From Kingdonia uniflora (lineage: Eukaryota > Streptophyta > Magnoliopsida > Ranunculales > Circaeasteraceae), in the NCBI GenBank assembly GCA_014058105.1, contig JACGCM010000146.1, forward strand, positions 62,001 to 126,000: a stretch of 64,000 nucleotides of DNA. The letters are read 5' to 3'. The translations under genes and the position numbers were made by a program. Below are positions 44,930 through 55,601 of this stretch, piece after piece. Position 1 is the first letter of the stretch. Each line of letters opens with the position of its first letter. Below the pieces are notes generated by a model. It searched no databases and was not told the origin of the DNA. It saw only the letters and a list, made by a program, of their open reading frames with translations.

Positions 44930-47330
44930 TGCAGGCCGAAAGAGAGTAGAGCAGCCAACCACCAATTGCTTGCTCTGGCTGCAGTGATGCCATGGACGCC
45001 CGACCTACTGATGCCAAAGACGAGATCCTTTGAAGCCATCTATAATAGATTGGTGAGAGCCCATGATTCCTTAGTGTAAGAGCTGGAAGGTATGGCTAGG
45101 GTCCAAAAACCACTAATGATCGCATGCGCTAAGGTACAAAGAAGTAGCTGATACTTATATCCTATGTCCAACCTACCTGTGCCGAAAGAGAAGGATTCGT
45201 TACTTTTTTGTAATCCCAAGAACTGTATATGGAAAGGACTCACTAGAGTTAGGGAAGACTCTCTAACCGCAGCTTGCCGAAGGAGAAGGAAGAAGGAAGC
45301 AAATTCTATGCACTCTAGTAGAGGGACGCCGAAGTAGATAACGGACTGATGGACCTTGTTAACTATAATGATATGCTTCTCCTTGCAAAGCCTTGTCATG
45401 AGAGGAAATTCTTACATTTAAAATTCTTGATATCGAAGAGATGATGTCAAAAGGGATCTAAAGAAGGGTCGCACTAATACCGACTTTCATCCATTGAGTT
45501 TGGACTTTCTAGAATTGACTTTATTGACTAAGAACCTTTTCAAAGTCCCTGATGAAGTAAGAGACCTCCTTGATAATGTAAGTGAAGATGGCGAAACTCC
45601 CACAATTTAACTCAAATACAATAATGCCAAAACTTTCAGGTTTGGGCCTTAGCATCTAGTGGTTTGTACTCTTTATTTTACGTTATCAACGAACTTTCAT
45701 TTTTTCCTTCCAAAAAATGCTTGCCACTAAATCATTTTGGGTTGCAGTTACTTGTGAAAAATTATCATTTTCAGAATGCATAGGATAAAACAAAGGAACT
45801 ATTTGTATCACAAAAGTTGGTAGATACTTCAGAGCTCTATAAAGATGTGGCACTTAACCATTCAAAAGAGTTTTTGGATGCTCTGGAGATACTTACAAGG
45901 CTTGCCTACTTCCAAATTGGAGAGATGACTAATAAAATGTGTTGTAAATGGTGGACAATATTAGTGAGTACCTTGATTATTTCATTTATAATGCTTGTTC
46001 TCATTTTTCATAATTATATTAGCTTTCTTAATAAATTAATTTATGTCGTCTAGTTTGATTCGCCTTCAATAGACTGCACCTGGATTTTGTTAAAGTTTGG
46101 AAGGCTTGTAAGATAATGTTTCTTGTTTTCCAAGATGCAGGACATGCCCTAATTATCAATGAATGCAATTAAACTTACACTTATTAGGCTGCCCTAATAA
46201 TATAATCTAAAGTATCCTAGAAGTTCACATTACACCATTGTTAGCTTTCTACTTTTTATCTTTATTCTATTTTAGAGGCCCTTTTATATTCATTGATCAC
46301 TTGATTGTAGAAGCGTACGTATCAACTTTAGATTATTATTCAATAACTAAATTTTTGAGCTTTGTTTCGATAGATGCTGGACCTCCATCCTCGATTGGTC
46401 AACATCGTGGTATATTATTCTATATAATGGGATTGCGCTGCAAGGTTAGTATCGCCAAATCCATGACTGATTTACAATATATAACTTGTCTCAGCTAATT
46501 TTAAATAACCATATTCTTGCTCGATTGGCTAGAAATAGTTGCATTAACGATGCACACATATTGGGGAGATCTTGACTAGGCCGCAGTGGCTGGTGAAAGC
46601 CAGAAATAAAGTATTCGGTATGTAGAGGACAAATTATTAAGAGGGCGCACAAAGTATTTAGTGTAAAAAATAATCATCTCAACCCATTAATTTATGAGTT
46701 AAGTAAATTTGGAAACCTTTTCATGTAACCGATATGTTCAAAAAATTTCATAAACTAGGAGCAACCAACAATCTGATGAATACAAAAAGAAGCCCATCCG
46801 GTTCAGGTAGTTGATGAATACAAAGAAGATCTCCTTAGGTAATATTTGAATCTCTGAGTTAAGTAACTAATGTAGGTAATGGCCAACTAACTCTCAAACT
46901 TCAACAGGTCAAGAGGGATTACATGAGTGTTTGTGACCGGTTTCTCAATCTTGGTCTTCGGTAAGTAGTGAGTGACATCATGCTTGGTACTTCTCATTCT
47001 TTTATAAGGACTTTGCTTGATAGCAGAATAATATGGGTACAAAATAGGTAAAGCAGTAACCAAGTTATCTAAATACTTGCAGGAAACAAGATCTCATTAC
47101 AAGCATGAATTGGGACGTTCATTACAATTGCTGGAGTAGTCGCATATTCTTAACATACAACAGGCCCCTATTGAAAGAAGATAAACGAGTATGTAACCAC
47201 TTCCAATTCTATTTTCGATCATACATTATCAGCATGGTGCATGGTTCTGTGTATAGCACTTGGTGCTTACATGCTTCTAGTTGCTTGATAGTTGTTGCTT
47301 ATAGTTGCGTGATAGTTGATCACTAGAACA
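44930..47330 (+). pseudogene. Exon-like fragments of unidentified origin in the CACTA element
   Basis: Several protein-like blocks with splice-like borders on +: RAANHQLLALAAVMPWTPDL..FEAIYNRLVRAHDSLV (44945-45080), KLVDTSELYKDVALNHSKEF..EILTRLAYFQIGEMTNKM (45810-45945), DAGPPSSIGQHRGILFYIMG (46372-46440), VKRDYMSVCDRFLNLGL (46908-46962). They look like remnants of captured gene exons, but I cannot name the parent gene. They are separated by stops. Confidence 0.45.
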
Positions 47331-48066
47331 ATGTTCGTAATGATGATCTAGAGTACCTAGATGCTCTGCGCACAAAGACATCCTGTATACGTATTTTTTG
47401 GGCAATTTTTGTATTTTCAGGGTAAAACTCCTTTCATTGCAAGTATTGTCCTTAATCTCTATAACAATGTTCGTCGTTTTGACAAACTTTTCTGTCTATA
47501 ACTTCAGGTTAGTTGTGCGATTTATCTTTGGTAGTTCTAATTTATTATATATATATATATATATAATGTTATGCTTTAATAAAAAAATTTGCTTGATTAT
47601 TTATTGATTTTCTTTTCTTTATGTATATCGGATTTTGCTTAGAATGCGTGCACTCTTTAAAATAAATGTATCATATAGCCTAAGCATTTAGTGTCTCCAT
47701 TTTTTTAAAATGGAATGCGCTTGCTGTGAGCAGCTACTGCTGGATCTTTCCTGGCTACCCGCTAAATATTAGTTAAGTTTTGCCCAAAAAAGTGAAAACA
47801 AAAAGGTTCACGTTAATTGACGAAAATGGGCACTATCACCATAACGACATTCTTTTGATGAAAAAAATGTTATGATATCAATACACCACCTATATTGTCA
47901 TGCACAGGGTGTTACCTTCCCGCACTTGCGTTGTGCTGGGAATTACTTTAACTAAATATTCTTGGAATACTAGAAACAGAGTTAACCTCAGCAGTTGTGT
48001 CTCGTTCCTTTGAGGTCCATTGTGGTTGCTTTTATCTGCTAATTGCCAAATAATATTTTGCTTTCA

Positions 48067-48216
48067 GGGTTATCCTCTGATTGAATATGAGAAGTTTGAG
48101 GAGGTCCAGGCTGTAATATCTGGAATGGAAGGCATATAGCTTCTCACCAAGATTATCATGGTTGATTGGGCATCCAACAATGGACCCTTCAAACCAATGA
48201 ACATGAGGAAGAGGTT
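48067..48216 (+). pseudogene. Captured RBM8A/Y14 exon fragment inside the CACTA element
   Basis: After an acceptor-like TTTCAG the frame reads GYPLIEYEKFEEVQAVISGM, EGI, stop, LLTKIIMVDWASNNGPFKP, MNMRKR. This matches the end of the RNA-recognition motif and the tail of RBM8A (Y14), the exon-junction-complex partner of Mago, where the family reads GYALIEYE..EEAQ and VDWAFSSGP. One in-frame stop (TAG, 48137-48139) and substitutions show it is a non-functional copy. The beginning of RBM8A is not seen nearby. Confidence 0.82.
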
Positions 48217-48449
48217 TGCTGCTCTTTTATCTTCTTTTACATTTTATGATTAGATGACTTAACCCCATTAGTACTCTCATGTATTAGTACTCCCATGTCT
48301 GATCTATTTATGGTAAATGCCTAATAAATTTTCACGTGGTTAGTTTCTTGTTAAAAATTCCTTGAACCTTCAAATTGTTAGGTATGGCAAAGATCAAAAG
48401 ACTAACCCTAAATGAAACCTATAAGAATTGAAGCAAATTATTTTGGAAA

Positions 48450-49640
48450 ATGAAAAAAAAATGTTTTTCTGTTTTTTGTAAGGAATGGTGGATGATTATC
48501 AAGAACGTTATTTTTTGGGAAAATTTAAATGTGAATGCATTAGAGAGTAGCGGCTCTAGTGATATTAAAGTAATAATAAGGGGAAAAAGCTATCCATTTT
48601 TTACCAAATGTATGATGTTAGCGAAGTTAGTGCCTCAGGTTAAATTTGCCCTTATTGATGCTTCAGGTTAATTCCATTTTGTTGTTTTTTCTTTGCTTGT
48701 AGATACCAAGGCAAGCATTAGGTGAAGAGAAGGCAATTGCATATTGCACCGAAGTAAAGCTGTTGGAGCAATGAACACCAGTGAGTAATTTCTTCAGTCA
48801 TAGATAATGCTTGTTAGCATCTTACCTAATCATATATCTTTCTGACTATAGCCACAATGGGGTTCTCATCACAGTTTTACTTTTACCTAGGCATTCTTCC
48901 TATAGTGTTCTGCAGAAATTTGCGACAATGTTGAGTGAACCAATAGACTGATGTTTCATCAGCTTTTGATCATAACAAAATGATACCATTTGATATGTTA
49001 ATGATGCAATTAAAGAATGAATTAGAGTTTTTGTTTTCCGCAAAGAGAGTACGGGAGAAGATGGAAAAGGAACTGTTTACTGGTACATAATTTTTCTCTT
49101 TGTTTATCTTCATAAAGTTACTAGCATTGGATGCATTGATTCTTTTCATTTACTTATTTCAAGATATGATGGAGATTCAACTATTGTCCATAGATTATAC
49201 AAGGAAATAACTAAGGTTGAGTTTGTGAAGATGAAAGGGAAAGAACGCTTGACACAACCAACAAACAGTTATTAATTGGAAACTCTTACAACTAATCTCG
49301 AGGAGTTTAAGCAAATATTTGTAAGTACACATGTAAGTAAATGTAACCTTTCTTATGATATGTAGCCTTAATTTCCATTTTCATCTAAAGTCTCTAACCA
49401 GAGTATATAATCTGAGTCATTAAGTCCTATTTCTTATATTTTTCAATCTGAGAGTCTTTGGTTTTATTGGTTAGCAGGTGGCTCAGGAAAAAGAATGGGC
49501 GAAGGTTTTTGCCCTTGAACTTGATTGAATGGATATTTATGAAAAGGATTCCCAACTCAAAAATGTGGTTTTGCCATATGCAAACACGCACCTGAGAAAA
49601 GGATTCCCAACTCAAGGATAGTGGTTTGCAGTGATGTGGT
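48450..49640 (+). pseudogene. Further exon-like fragments in the CACTA element
   Basis: Blocks of protein-like sequence of unknown origin: SSGSSDIKVIIRGKSYPFFT (48545-48605), FDMLMMQLKNELEFLFSAKR (48990-49050), YDGDSTIVHRLYKEITKVEF (49165-49225), VAQEKEWAKVFALELD (49478-49528). Charged, helix-like and interrupted by stops. I do not recognise a family. Confidence 0.35.
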
Positions 49641-50838
49641 GTTCACACAGTCGCACAATCTCATATAACTTAAAATATACTAAGGATGAGCATGGTAATG
49701 TTATTTCCTTTTTTTTAACTTTATCGATGTAGTGCAGTTACTTTTGTACAGATATCTTGTACATTATCATAAACTTTCCTTATGTTTAGCTCATTTCAAC
49801 TCTGATCTTGTACATATACAACTTATGGGGATCCAGAATGTATAATTGTCACAGAGGTGGAATCTTTTAAACAAATAGGTATTTTGATCTTGTTTTGTAT
49901 TTTATTTTATTTTTTTGCGATTGCAAGCATTTAATTATGTACTCACATTTACAGAGCTAATGTTTAATTTGTATGCTTTGACAGGTTTACAAATTGATCC
50001 AGATTAGTAGAAATACACAAAGGCACTCAAAGGCTGTAAGCATTCTGGCAGTGAAACATCTAAAACATTTCTTATTGGTTGCTTTATTAGTTTTTTTATG
50101 CATTGGTTAAGTTTACCGGTGATTTAGCTCCGTAATTCAAATAATGAAGTGATTAAGTTCAAACACATTGTATTGAATGAAAGTAATTTAATTTTTGCAG
50201 AATATGGTGGTGATCCTATAGAGAGGAGGACATGGCAGTGAATTGAAAATATTTGATTTTTTATTTTTATTATTTATTTTTTGAGGTATTGATGTCATTT
50301 TAAAAATGTCATTGTTGATATATGAAAATGCTACCACGTCACTTCAAATATGACATTAAAAGATTTTAACTACGTTATTTTTTAATGACATTATTTAGTG
50401 ACGTCAATGGAATACATTAGCCAGTCGGCCACCGAAATTTGTATCAATAACATCATTTTTTTAAATCCCCTATACGTCACTTAATTAATGAAGTTAGTGC
50501 ATATCTTTCATCGTCACTTATTTAATGATGTTGCTAATCCCTACCATTCCACCTCATTGCCTTCAACATCATTTATGCAAATGGCGTAAAATCCCGTCTA
50601 CGTCATTTTTTTAATGATGTAAAAACCCTTATTTGTTGTAGTGTGTGCACCCTGAATTGGACATGAACTCTATACCATAACTGATTAAAGTTGAGTTATT
50701 AAAGAGGTAGATTATCAGCCAAATACTGCCAGGATGAGGCCAGGGCACAGTCTTCATTCTAGCCAAATACCATCGAAGAATCCTGTGTTAGAGCAAAAAA
50801 TCTTGGCATTGTTGAGTTCAAGTAGAAAAGTGCTGTTA

Positions 50839-51112
50839 GAGCATCTTCAGCCAACATATATATAAAGCAAAAAGTAGCCGTTGTAATCCAAAACTAGCCA
50901 TTGTGAAGGACCCACCAGAGGAAGTAGCCGTTGTTGTTGGAAGTCATTGTAATTGGGGGGTAAAAAGAATACCGCGCGGTGTTCTTTTTACCACCAATTA
51001 TCCCGATTTCCAACACCCACTTCTTCTTCTTCCCCCTTTTACACTTTTCTTTTATGTTGGAATATTGTTCCCCTTCACCGTCAACACCCTTTTCTCAACT
51101 CTACAACCTTAA
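50839..51112. other. Leader of the copy B transposase with terminus-like start
   Basis: Begins GAGCATCTTCAGCC directly after TTA (50836-50838), which resembles a PIF/Harbinger terminus; its reverse complement, GCTGAAGA, occurs at the right end near 54603-54610. Downstream, the stretch ACCGCGCGGTGTTCTTTTTA (near 50970-50990) is shared with copy A at the same position. Confidence 0.55.
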
Positions 51113-52513
51113 ATGTCTTCTTCATTATCCTATTTATCCATTAATGATTCTCCACGTGTATCGTCGTCCTCTTCTGACGATCTTATGTTTGATTATGCTA
51201 CGACAATTTGCATTTTACATCAAACTGTAACAAGCCTAGAAGTACATGATAGAACTTTGAGTCACGACGGGAGTGTCATGGGCCGTAAGAATAAGATAAA
51301 GAATCGAGATCACCGATTGGGGAATTACAACATTTTACAGGACTACTTTAAGTCGAAGTGCACATATGAGCCAAAAGAATTTATGCGTATATTCCGTATG
51401 AGTCGTTGCACACAATTATTACTTTGTCCAAAAATCCAATAACACGGGTACTATGGGGTTATTACCGTACCAAAAGGTAGTCGCGGCACTACGTTTCCTA
51501 AGCTACAGTATTGCAGCAGATCTTTTTGTCAACGTTTCTGTATGAGTAGGCACAAGTTTATGCGTATATTCGATACAGTCGTTGCACACACTCATTACTT
51601 TGTCCAAAAATCCAACAACATGGGTACTATGAGGTTATTACCGTACCAAAAGGTAGTCGCGGCACTATGTTTCCTAAGCTACGGTGTTACAGCAGATCTT
51701 TTTGTCGAGTATATCCGAATAGGAGAAAGCACAACATTTTTAAATATGGAAAAGTTTTGTTTTGCGGTTATACAAATTTTTGGCGAGGAATATCTTCGAG
51801 CACCAAACGCGACTGACATCGAAAGGTTAAAAGTGATCGAAGAGTCACAAGGATTTCTCGGCATGTTAGGAAGCCTTGATTGCATGCATTGGACATGGAA
51901 AAATTGTTCCATAGCTTGGTACGGTCAATTTATTGGGCATTACCCCAAGGCGGCATTGATTCTTGAAGCGGTAGCTTCACACGACCTTTAGATTTGGCAT
52001 GCTTTTTTTTGGTTACCCGAGTCTAACAATGATAACAATGTCTTACAATAATCACATCGTTTCACCGACCTGGCCGATGGTATCTCCCCGCCTTACAATT
52101 ATACAATTGCCAAAAAAGATTATGATATGGGGTATTACCTAGCGAATGGCATATACCCCAAATGGGGGACACTTGTCCAAACCATATCCAATCCGGTTAT
52201 AGTGAAACAAAAATTCTTTACTCAACAATAAGAAAGTTGCCAAAAAAACGTTGAACGGGCATTTGGGATTTTCCAATATCGATTCAATATTGTAAAAAAA
52301 TCGATTAAATTGTGGAAACCAGAGGTTTTAAACAATGTCATAAAAGCGTGCGTGATTATGCACAATATGATCGTCGAAGAGGAACGAGGTTCATTCCCAT
52401 CATACTTAGACCACAATCCAACCGATCCCTCAACTATCGAAGGTGAACGGTTTAATATTGTACGCGAACGCAGAACAATAGAATCTTTTATATCGAAAAT
52501 TAACCACATTTAA
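51113..52513 (+). pseudogene. PIF/Harbinger DDE transposase, copy B, broken
   Basis: Same protein as 9430-10600. Start MSSSLSYLSINDSPRVSSSS at 51113; conserved N-terminal part SKCTYEPKEFMRIFRMSRC. A tandem duplication of about 150 bp (51381-51530 and 51558-51708) repeats the block that reads MRLLPYQKVVAALCFLSYG, with stops in the first copy. Then IFGEEYLRAPNATDIERL, GMLGSLDCMHWTWKNC (first Asp), HYPKAALILEAVASHD and a stop, IWHAFFWLPESNNDNNVLQ (second Asp), another stop, GYYLANGIYPKWGTL, a stop, NVERAFGIFQYRFNIVKKS (Glu) and IMHNMIVEEERGSF, ending FISKINHI at 52513. The catalytic residues remain but at least four stops or frame breaks exist. Confidence 0.87.
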
Positions 52514-52844
52514 AGTCGAGAACTGTACTTTAATCTAAAGGATGATCCATTCGAGCATTTGTGGGCCATGAAGGGAAATCTTTAAACCTAGTACTCCATT
52601 TCTTGTATTATCGGAGTGTTCTAGATATAATTTAATGCTTCATGTCGTACAAGTTTTTGATATTGCATTAATAGCCGTATTTGTTTTAACGCAATATCCT
52701 CAAAAAGAAACATTTCGAAAACAAGATTACATTTTTCAATAGCAAAGTACATTATTCAAACGATTACATTATTGGAAGGTAAACTACATTCTTAGAAAGA
52801 AAACTTCTATATACATTAAAGTTAAATTACATTTTATCACCACT

Positions 52845-54144
52845 TCAAGTACCCGGTCCGCCAATCTTGGCCAGACATTTCATGACCTCATCTTGCCTTT
52901 GCAGATAGTATTGCAATTGATGTCCAAAAAGATTAATCAAGTTTTTTTCTATGATTTTATGATCTTTATTTGCTAGTTCAAAATCTATTTTAGCTTGCCA
53001 TTATTGATGTGCTTCCGTTCTTTTCTTTTCTTTTTCTTCTTTTGCTTGTCTCTTCTTCAGCCGTAGTTCATCCAACATTATTTGAATACCGGTACCAGAT
53101 ACAATAATACCATCCAAGGCTTTTGTGTTACAAGGTTCTTTATAAAGAGTTTTTGGCCGATGGGTCTACTTCCACCCTCATACAATGAACCATTCAATTC
53201 AAAATTTTGGCCTGCGGATTGAGGTGTAGGTGAGCCATCGGGGTCATCTGATAGATTGTTTGATCTGGCGGGGTTCCCCGAAGATGAATTGTCTGATGTT
53301 CTTCTGGCTAACTTCTTGGTATATTCCCCATATAGTTCAACCCATCATCCCTTAGGTTGACCCATCGCGGTTCTCACGCAAAAATTTTATACGTTTCATG
53401 GTGTTTGAAGTTATTACCACCATTTAAGCCTTGATAGATCCTGTGTACATCATTTTCCTACAATTCACAAAATTACCAAATACAAATAAATAACGTGTAT
53501 ATCCAAGATAAATAAACGATAATTGAGTTAAAGTAAATTAGAATGTTTCCAATCTTCTTTGGTTTTCCCGGTGTCGTTCCTAAATCATTTTTGTGAGCAA
53601 CTATCCCCTTGCACGCTACACATTGTACATTAAGGGGATGCCGCAGAGCTTTGGTCTACCCACTTGATCATTGTGTAGGGCACTCGGGGTCTCTGCTAAA
53701 GACAATATTGACCTTTTGATAGAAAGTAAAACTATTTGTGTGACCCACTATCTAGATAGAAGCTGCTACCCACGCCCTTGCGAGACACGTAAAGTCTGCA
53801 TCCGTCCAATGCAGTCCAGCATCATCCATCTCGTCCAAAAACTTAGCATCTTTTGGTACTTACACGCTTTGTTTTTGTTTAACGGGTATTCTTTTCTTTC
53901 TTCCTTTTCCTTTTTCTTTCTCGGGCGCCGCCGCTTCGACGAGTATTGACGCATTTGCGTCACTTTGACTATGTTGAGTAGATTTACCATAGAGTAGGTA
54001 GTTCTAAAGGTAATTTGAAGGTTGAAAACCTTAAAATTAAGTGACCGAATAGGGTTGATAGTACGGGCTAAACGCCTAAGGTTACAGTTAAGAGAATGTA
54101 AATGAATTTTGATATTGTCCTCCGATGGTATCCCCTTACGACAT
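52845..54144 (-). pseudogene. PIF/Harbinger ORF1, copy B, broken
   Basis: Counterpart of 7779-9080. On -, the Met-Ser start at 54144 is followed by a stop where copy A has Gln. An acidic DETD-like region lies near 53840-53780 and a run with QWYALNVQC-like sequence near 53620-53640. The C-terminal charged region (52860-53110) ends HQLQYYLQRQ...AKIGGPGT with stop TGA at 52847-52845. Frameshifts throughout. Confidence 0.7.
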
Positions 54145-54529
54145 GGAAAACGGAGGTGGGGTCTGTGATTGAAATTAAGGTTGGGATTGAGATTGGTTGC
54201 GGTAAAGGTATGGAATGAATTGTGATAATGGGCGTTGAGAGAATGATGTTAAAGGTGGGTTATGGGTGGATGGGGTCGATGGTGTGGATTTATTACTGCT
54301 GGTGCCGGAGTTCACCATTTGGGGAGAGCGTAGAGGTTCTCCTCTATGCTCTGCAATTAGGTTTGAGAGAGGTAGTCAGGGTGTGCTCAGGAAAAATAAT
54401 TGAAATTAGAGGTATTCCTTTTACCTCACAGATTTTTCGGGCAGTAAAAGGAACACCGCCAAACTCATTTTTTTAAGTTTGAGCTCTTCAAACTCAGTCG
54501 AGTTCTGACAGTGCCAGCTGGCGAACTCA

Positions 54530-54608
54530 AACCAAAAATGGAGCTGTTGGGAGGCAAATAGTTTGGGTTTGAGTTGACAAACCCAACCCAAACTCAAACC
54601 CTGCTGAA
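54530..54608 (-). repeat. Terminal repeat of copy B, ORF1 side
   Basis: On -: TTCAGCAGGGTTTGAGTTTG and onward through GGGTTTG/CAAACCC and CTCCCAACAGC, matching 7585-7650 of copy A. The outermost bases run into a MITE beginning GAGCATCTCC at 54609. Confidence 0.65.
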
Positions 54609-55066
54609 GAGCATCTCCGGTACGTAGTTTCCTTAATACTTGAAAAAACACATGCCACTTATAATAATTATTCAAGTTTGGGGCCTCCATACTCGAGCAG
54701 TTTCCTCAATGCTTGAATTTTAAGCATCAGACTTGAGTTTTGAATTTATCGCAGGGCACATAAACCTTATGTGCCCCAAACATTTTGTTCTCAGACGCAT
54801 AAGCCTTATGCACTCTACTCTTTCTTTTTATTTAAAAATCGTCGAGCTCATAAACCTTATGTATCTTTCTTTTCTTTTTTTAAGAATTTTTTTTCAAGCG
54901 CATAAACCTTATGCACCCCATTCTTTATTTTGATTAGAACCATGGGGGGCATAAGCCATGCTTTAATATGATATAAACAACATTCAAGCATTGAGCCTTG
55001 TTGGAAGAGATCTATCAAATGCTTGAAAATTTCAAGCTTTGAATTCAAGTCTTCTTGGAGATGCTC
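54609..55066. mobile_element. Tourist-like MITE with CATAAACCTTATG repeats
   Basis: Ends GAGCATCTCCGG and TCTTGGAGATGCTC are inverted repeats; both sides also share TACTTGAA/TTCAAGT further in. TAA follows on the right (55067-55069) and GAA precedes on the left, so the duplication is imperfect. The interior carries at least four spaced copies of a palindrome-like CATAARCCTTATG (54760-54915), plus a partial copy near 54950. Confidence 0.7.
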
Positions 55067-55111
55067 TAATACTGTACTCTATTCGCACCACCGCTTTTTG
55101 GAACATCAACA

Positions 55112-55430
55112 ATTAAGAGCATATGTAGTCAACTCCTCAAATACTAGTCACCAAATTTTGCCTTATTGGCTAATAAAAGTCAAATAGTTTTTTTCCACTG
55201 CATTGGACTTCTAAAAAAGTAATCGTCAAATGCCACATGTCAACTTTTCCATAAAATCTTTAATTTTTGGATAGATTTTGTTTTAGTTATAACCAAACTT
55301 GATTGCCATGTAAGCATTAAATTTGGTTTGAAGAGTGAAAAAGATAGTCAAATTTAATGACCAAATATGACTTTAGGCAATTTGACTTTAATTTGGAGAG
55401 TCGGATATATGTGTTTTAGAGCTATTTGGT
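55112..55430. mobile_element. Possible second MITE
   Basis: Starts GAGCATATGTAGTCAACTCC and ends, on the other strand, with CACATATATCCGACTCTCC: imperfect inverted repeats. AT-rich, no coding. No clean target duplication. Confidence 0.4.
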
Positions 55431-55465
55431 TCTCCAACTTATAGCATCTTGAAACTTAAGCTTTA

Positions 55466-55598
55466 GGCTCTGCTTGGTATCTGGAGAATCCCTCCATAAA
55501 TCAAGGATTTCTGGCTATCTCTATCAATAATGTGAGATGAAAAAAATTAACCGAATCCCATTATTTTGGGAATGATTTCCGGGATACCAAGCAGAGCC
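55466..55598. mobile_element. Short Tourist-like MITE (133 bp)
   Basis: TTA (55463-55465) + GGCTCTGCTTGGTATC ... GGGATACCAAGCAGAGCC + TTA (55599-55601). The terminal inverted repeats are nearly perfect and the target duplication is exact. Same terminus as 28231-28730. Confidence 0.9.
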
Positions 55599-55601
55599 TT
55601 A

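Larger units (their letters stand above)
43863..50643. mobile_element. CACTA (En/Spm) DNA transposon, 6.8 kb, with captured host exon
   Basis: Termini CACTACAACAAATAAAGG (43863) and, on the other strand, CACTACAACAAATAAGGG (50643), flanked by an exact 3-bp duplication TGT (43860-43862 and 50644-50646). Both subterminal regions (43890-44110, 50280-50640) carry repeated (A)TGACATT/GTCATTTTTTTAATGA motifs, as in plant CACTA elements. No TNP2-type transposase is recognisable, so it looks non-autonomous. The interior holds scattered exon-like blocks between 44930 and 49600, including an RBM8A fragment. Confidence 0.92.
40815..54606. mobile_element. PIF/Harbinger-like composite, copy B, with PMD gene, transposase and ORF1
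   Basis: Same gene content, order and relative orientation as copy A, seen from the other strand: PMD (+), transposase (+), ORF1 (-). The left end TAA + GAGCAAGTCCAGCAGCAAG resembles the PMD-side end of copy A over about 110 bp. The right end, ACCCTGCTGAAGA (about 54597-54609), matches the ORF1-side end of copy A but its last bases are merged with a MITE. A CACTA element (43863-50643) and other sequence lie between PMD and transposase. A further terminus-like TTA + GAGCATCTTCAGCC at 50836-50852 means that 50839-54606 could instead be a separate PIF element beside a PMD-bearing one. Confidence 0.65.

Noticed and set aside
47543..47566. (TA)n run
   Set aside because: Simple microsatellite inside the CACTA element; no further meaning seen.
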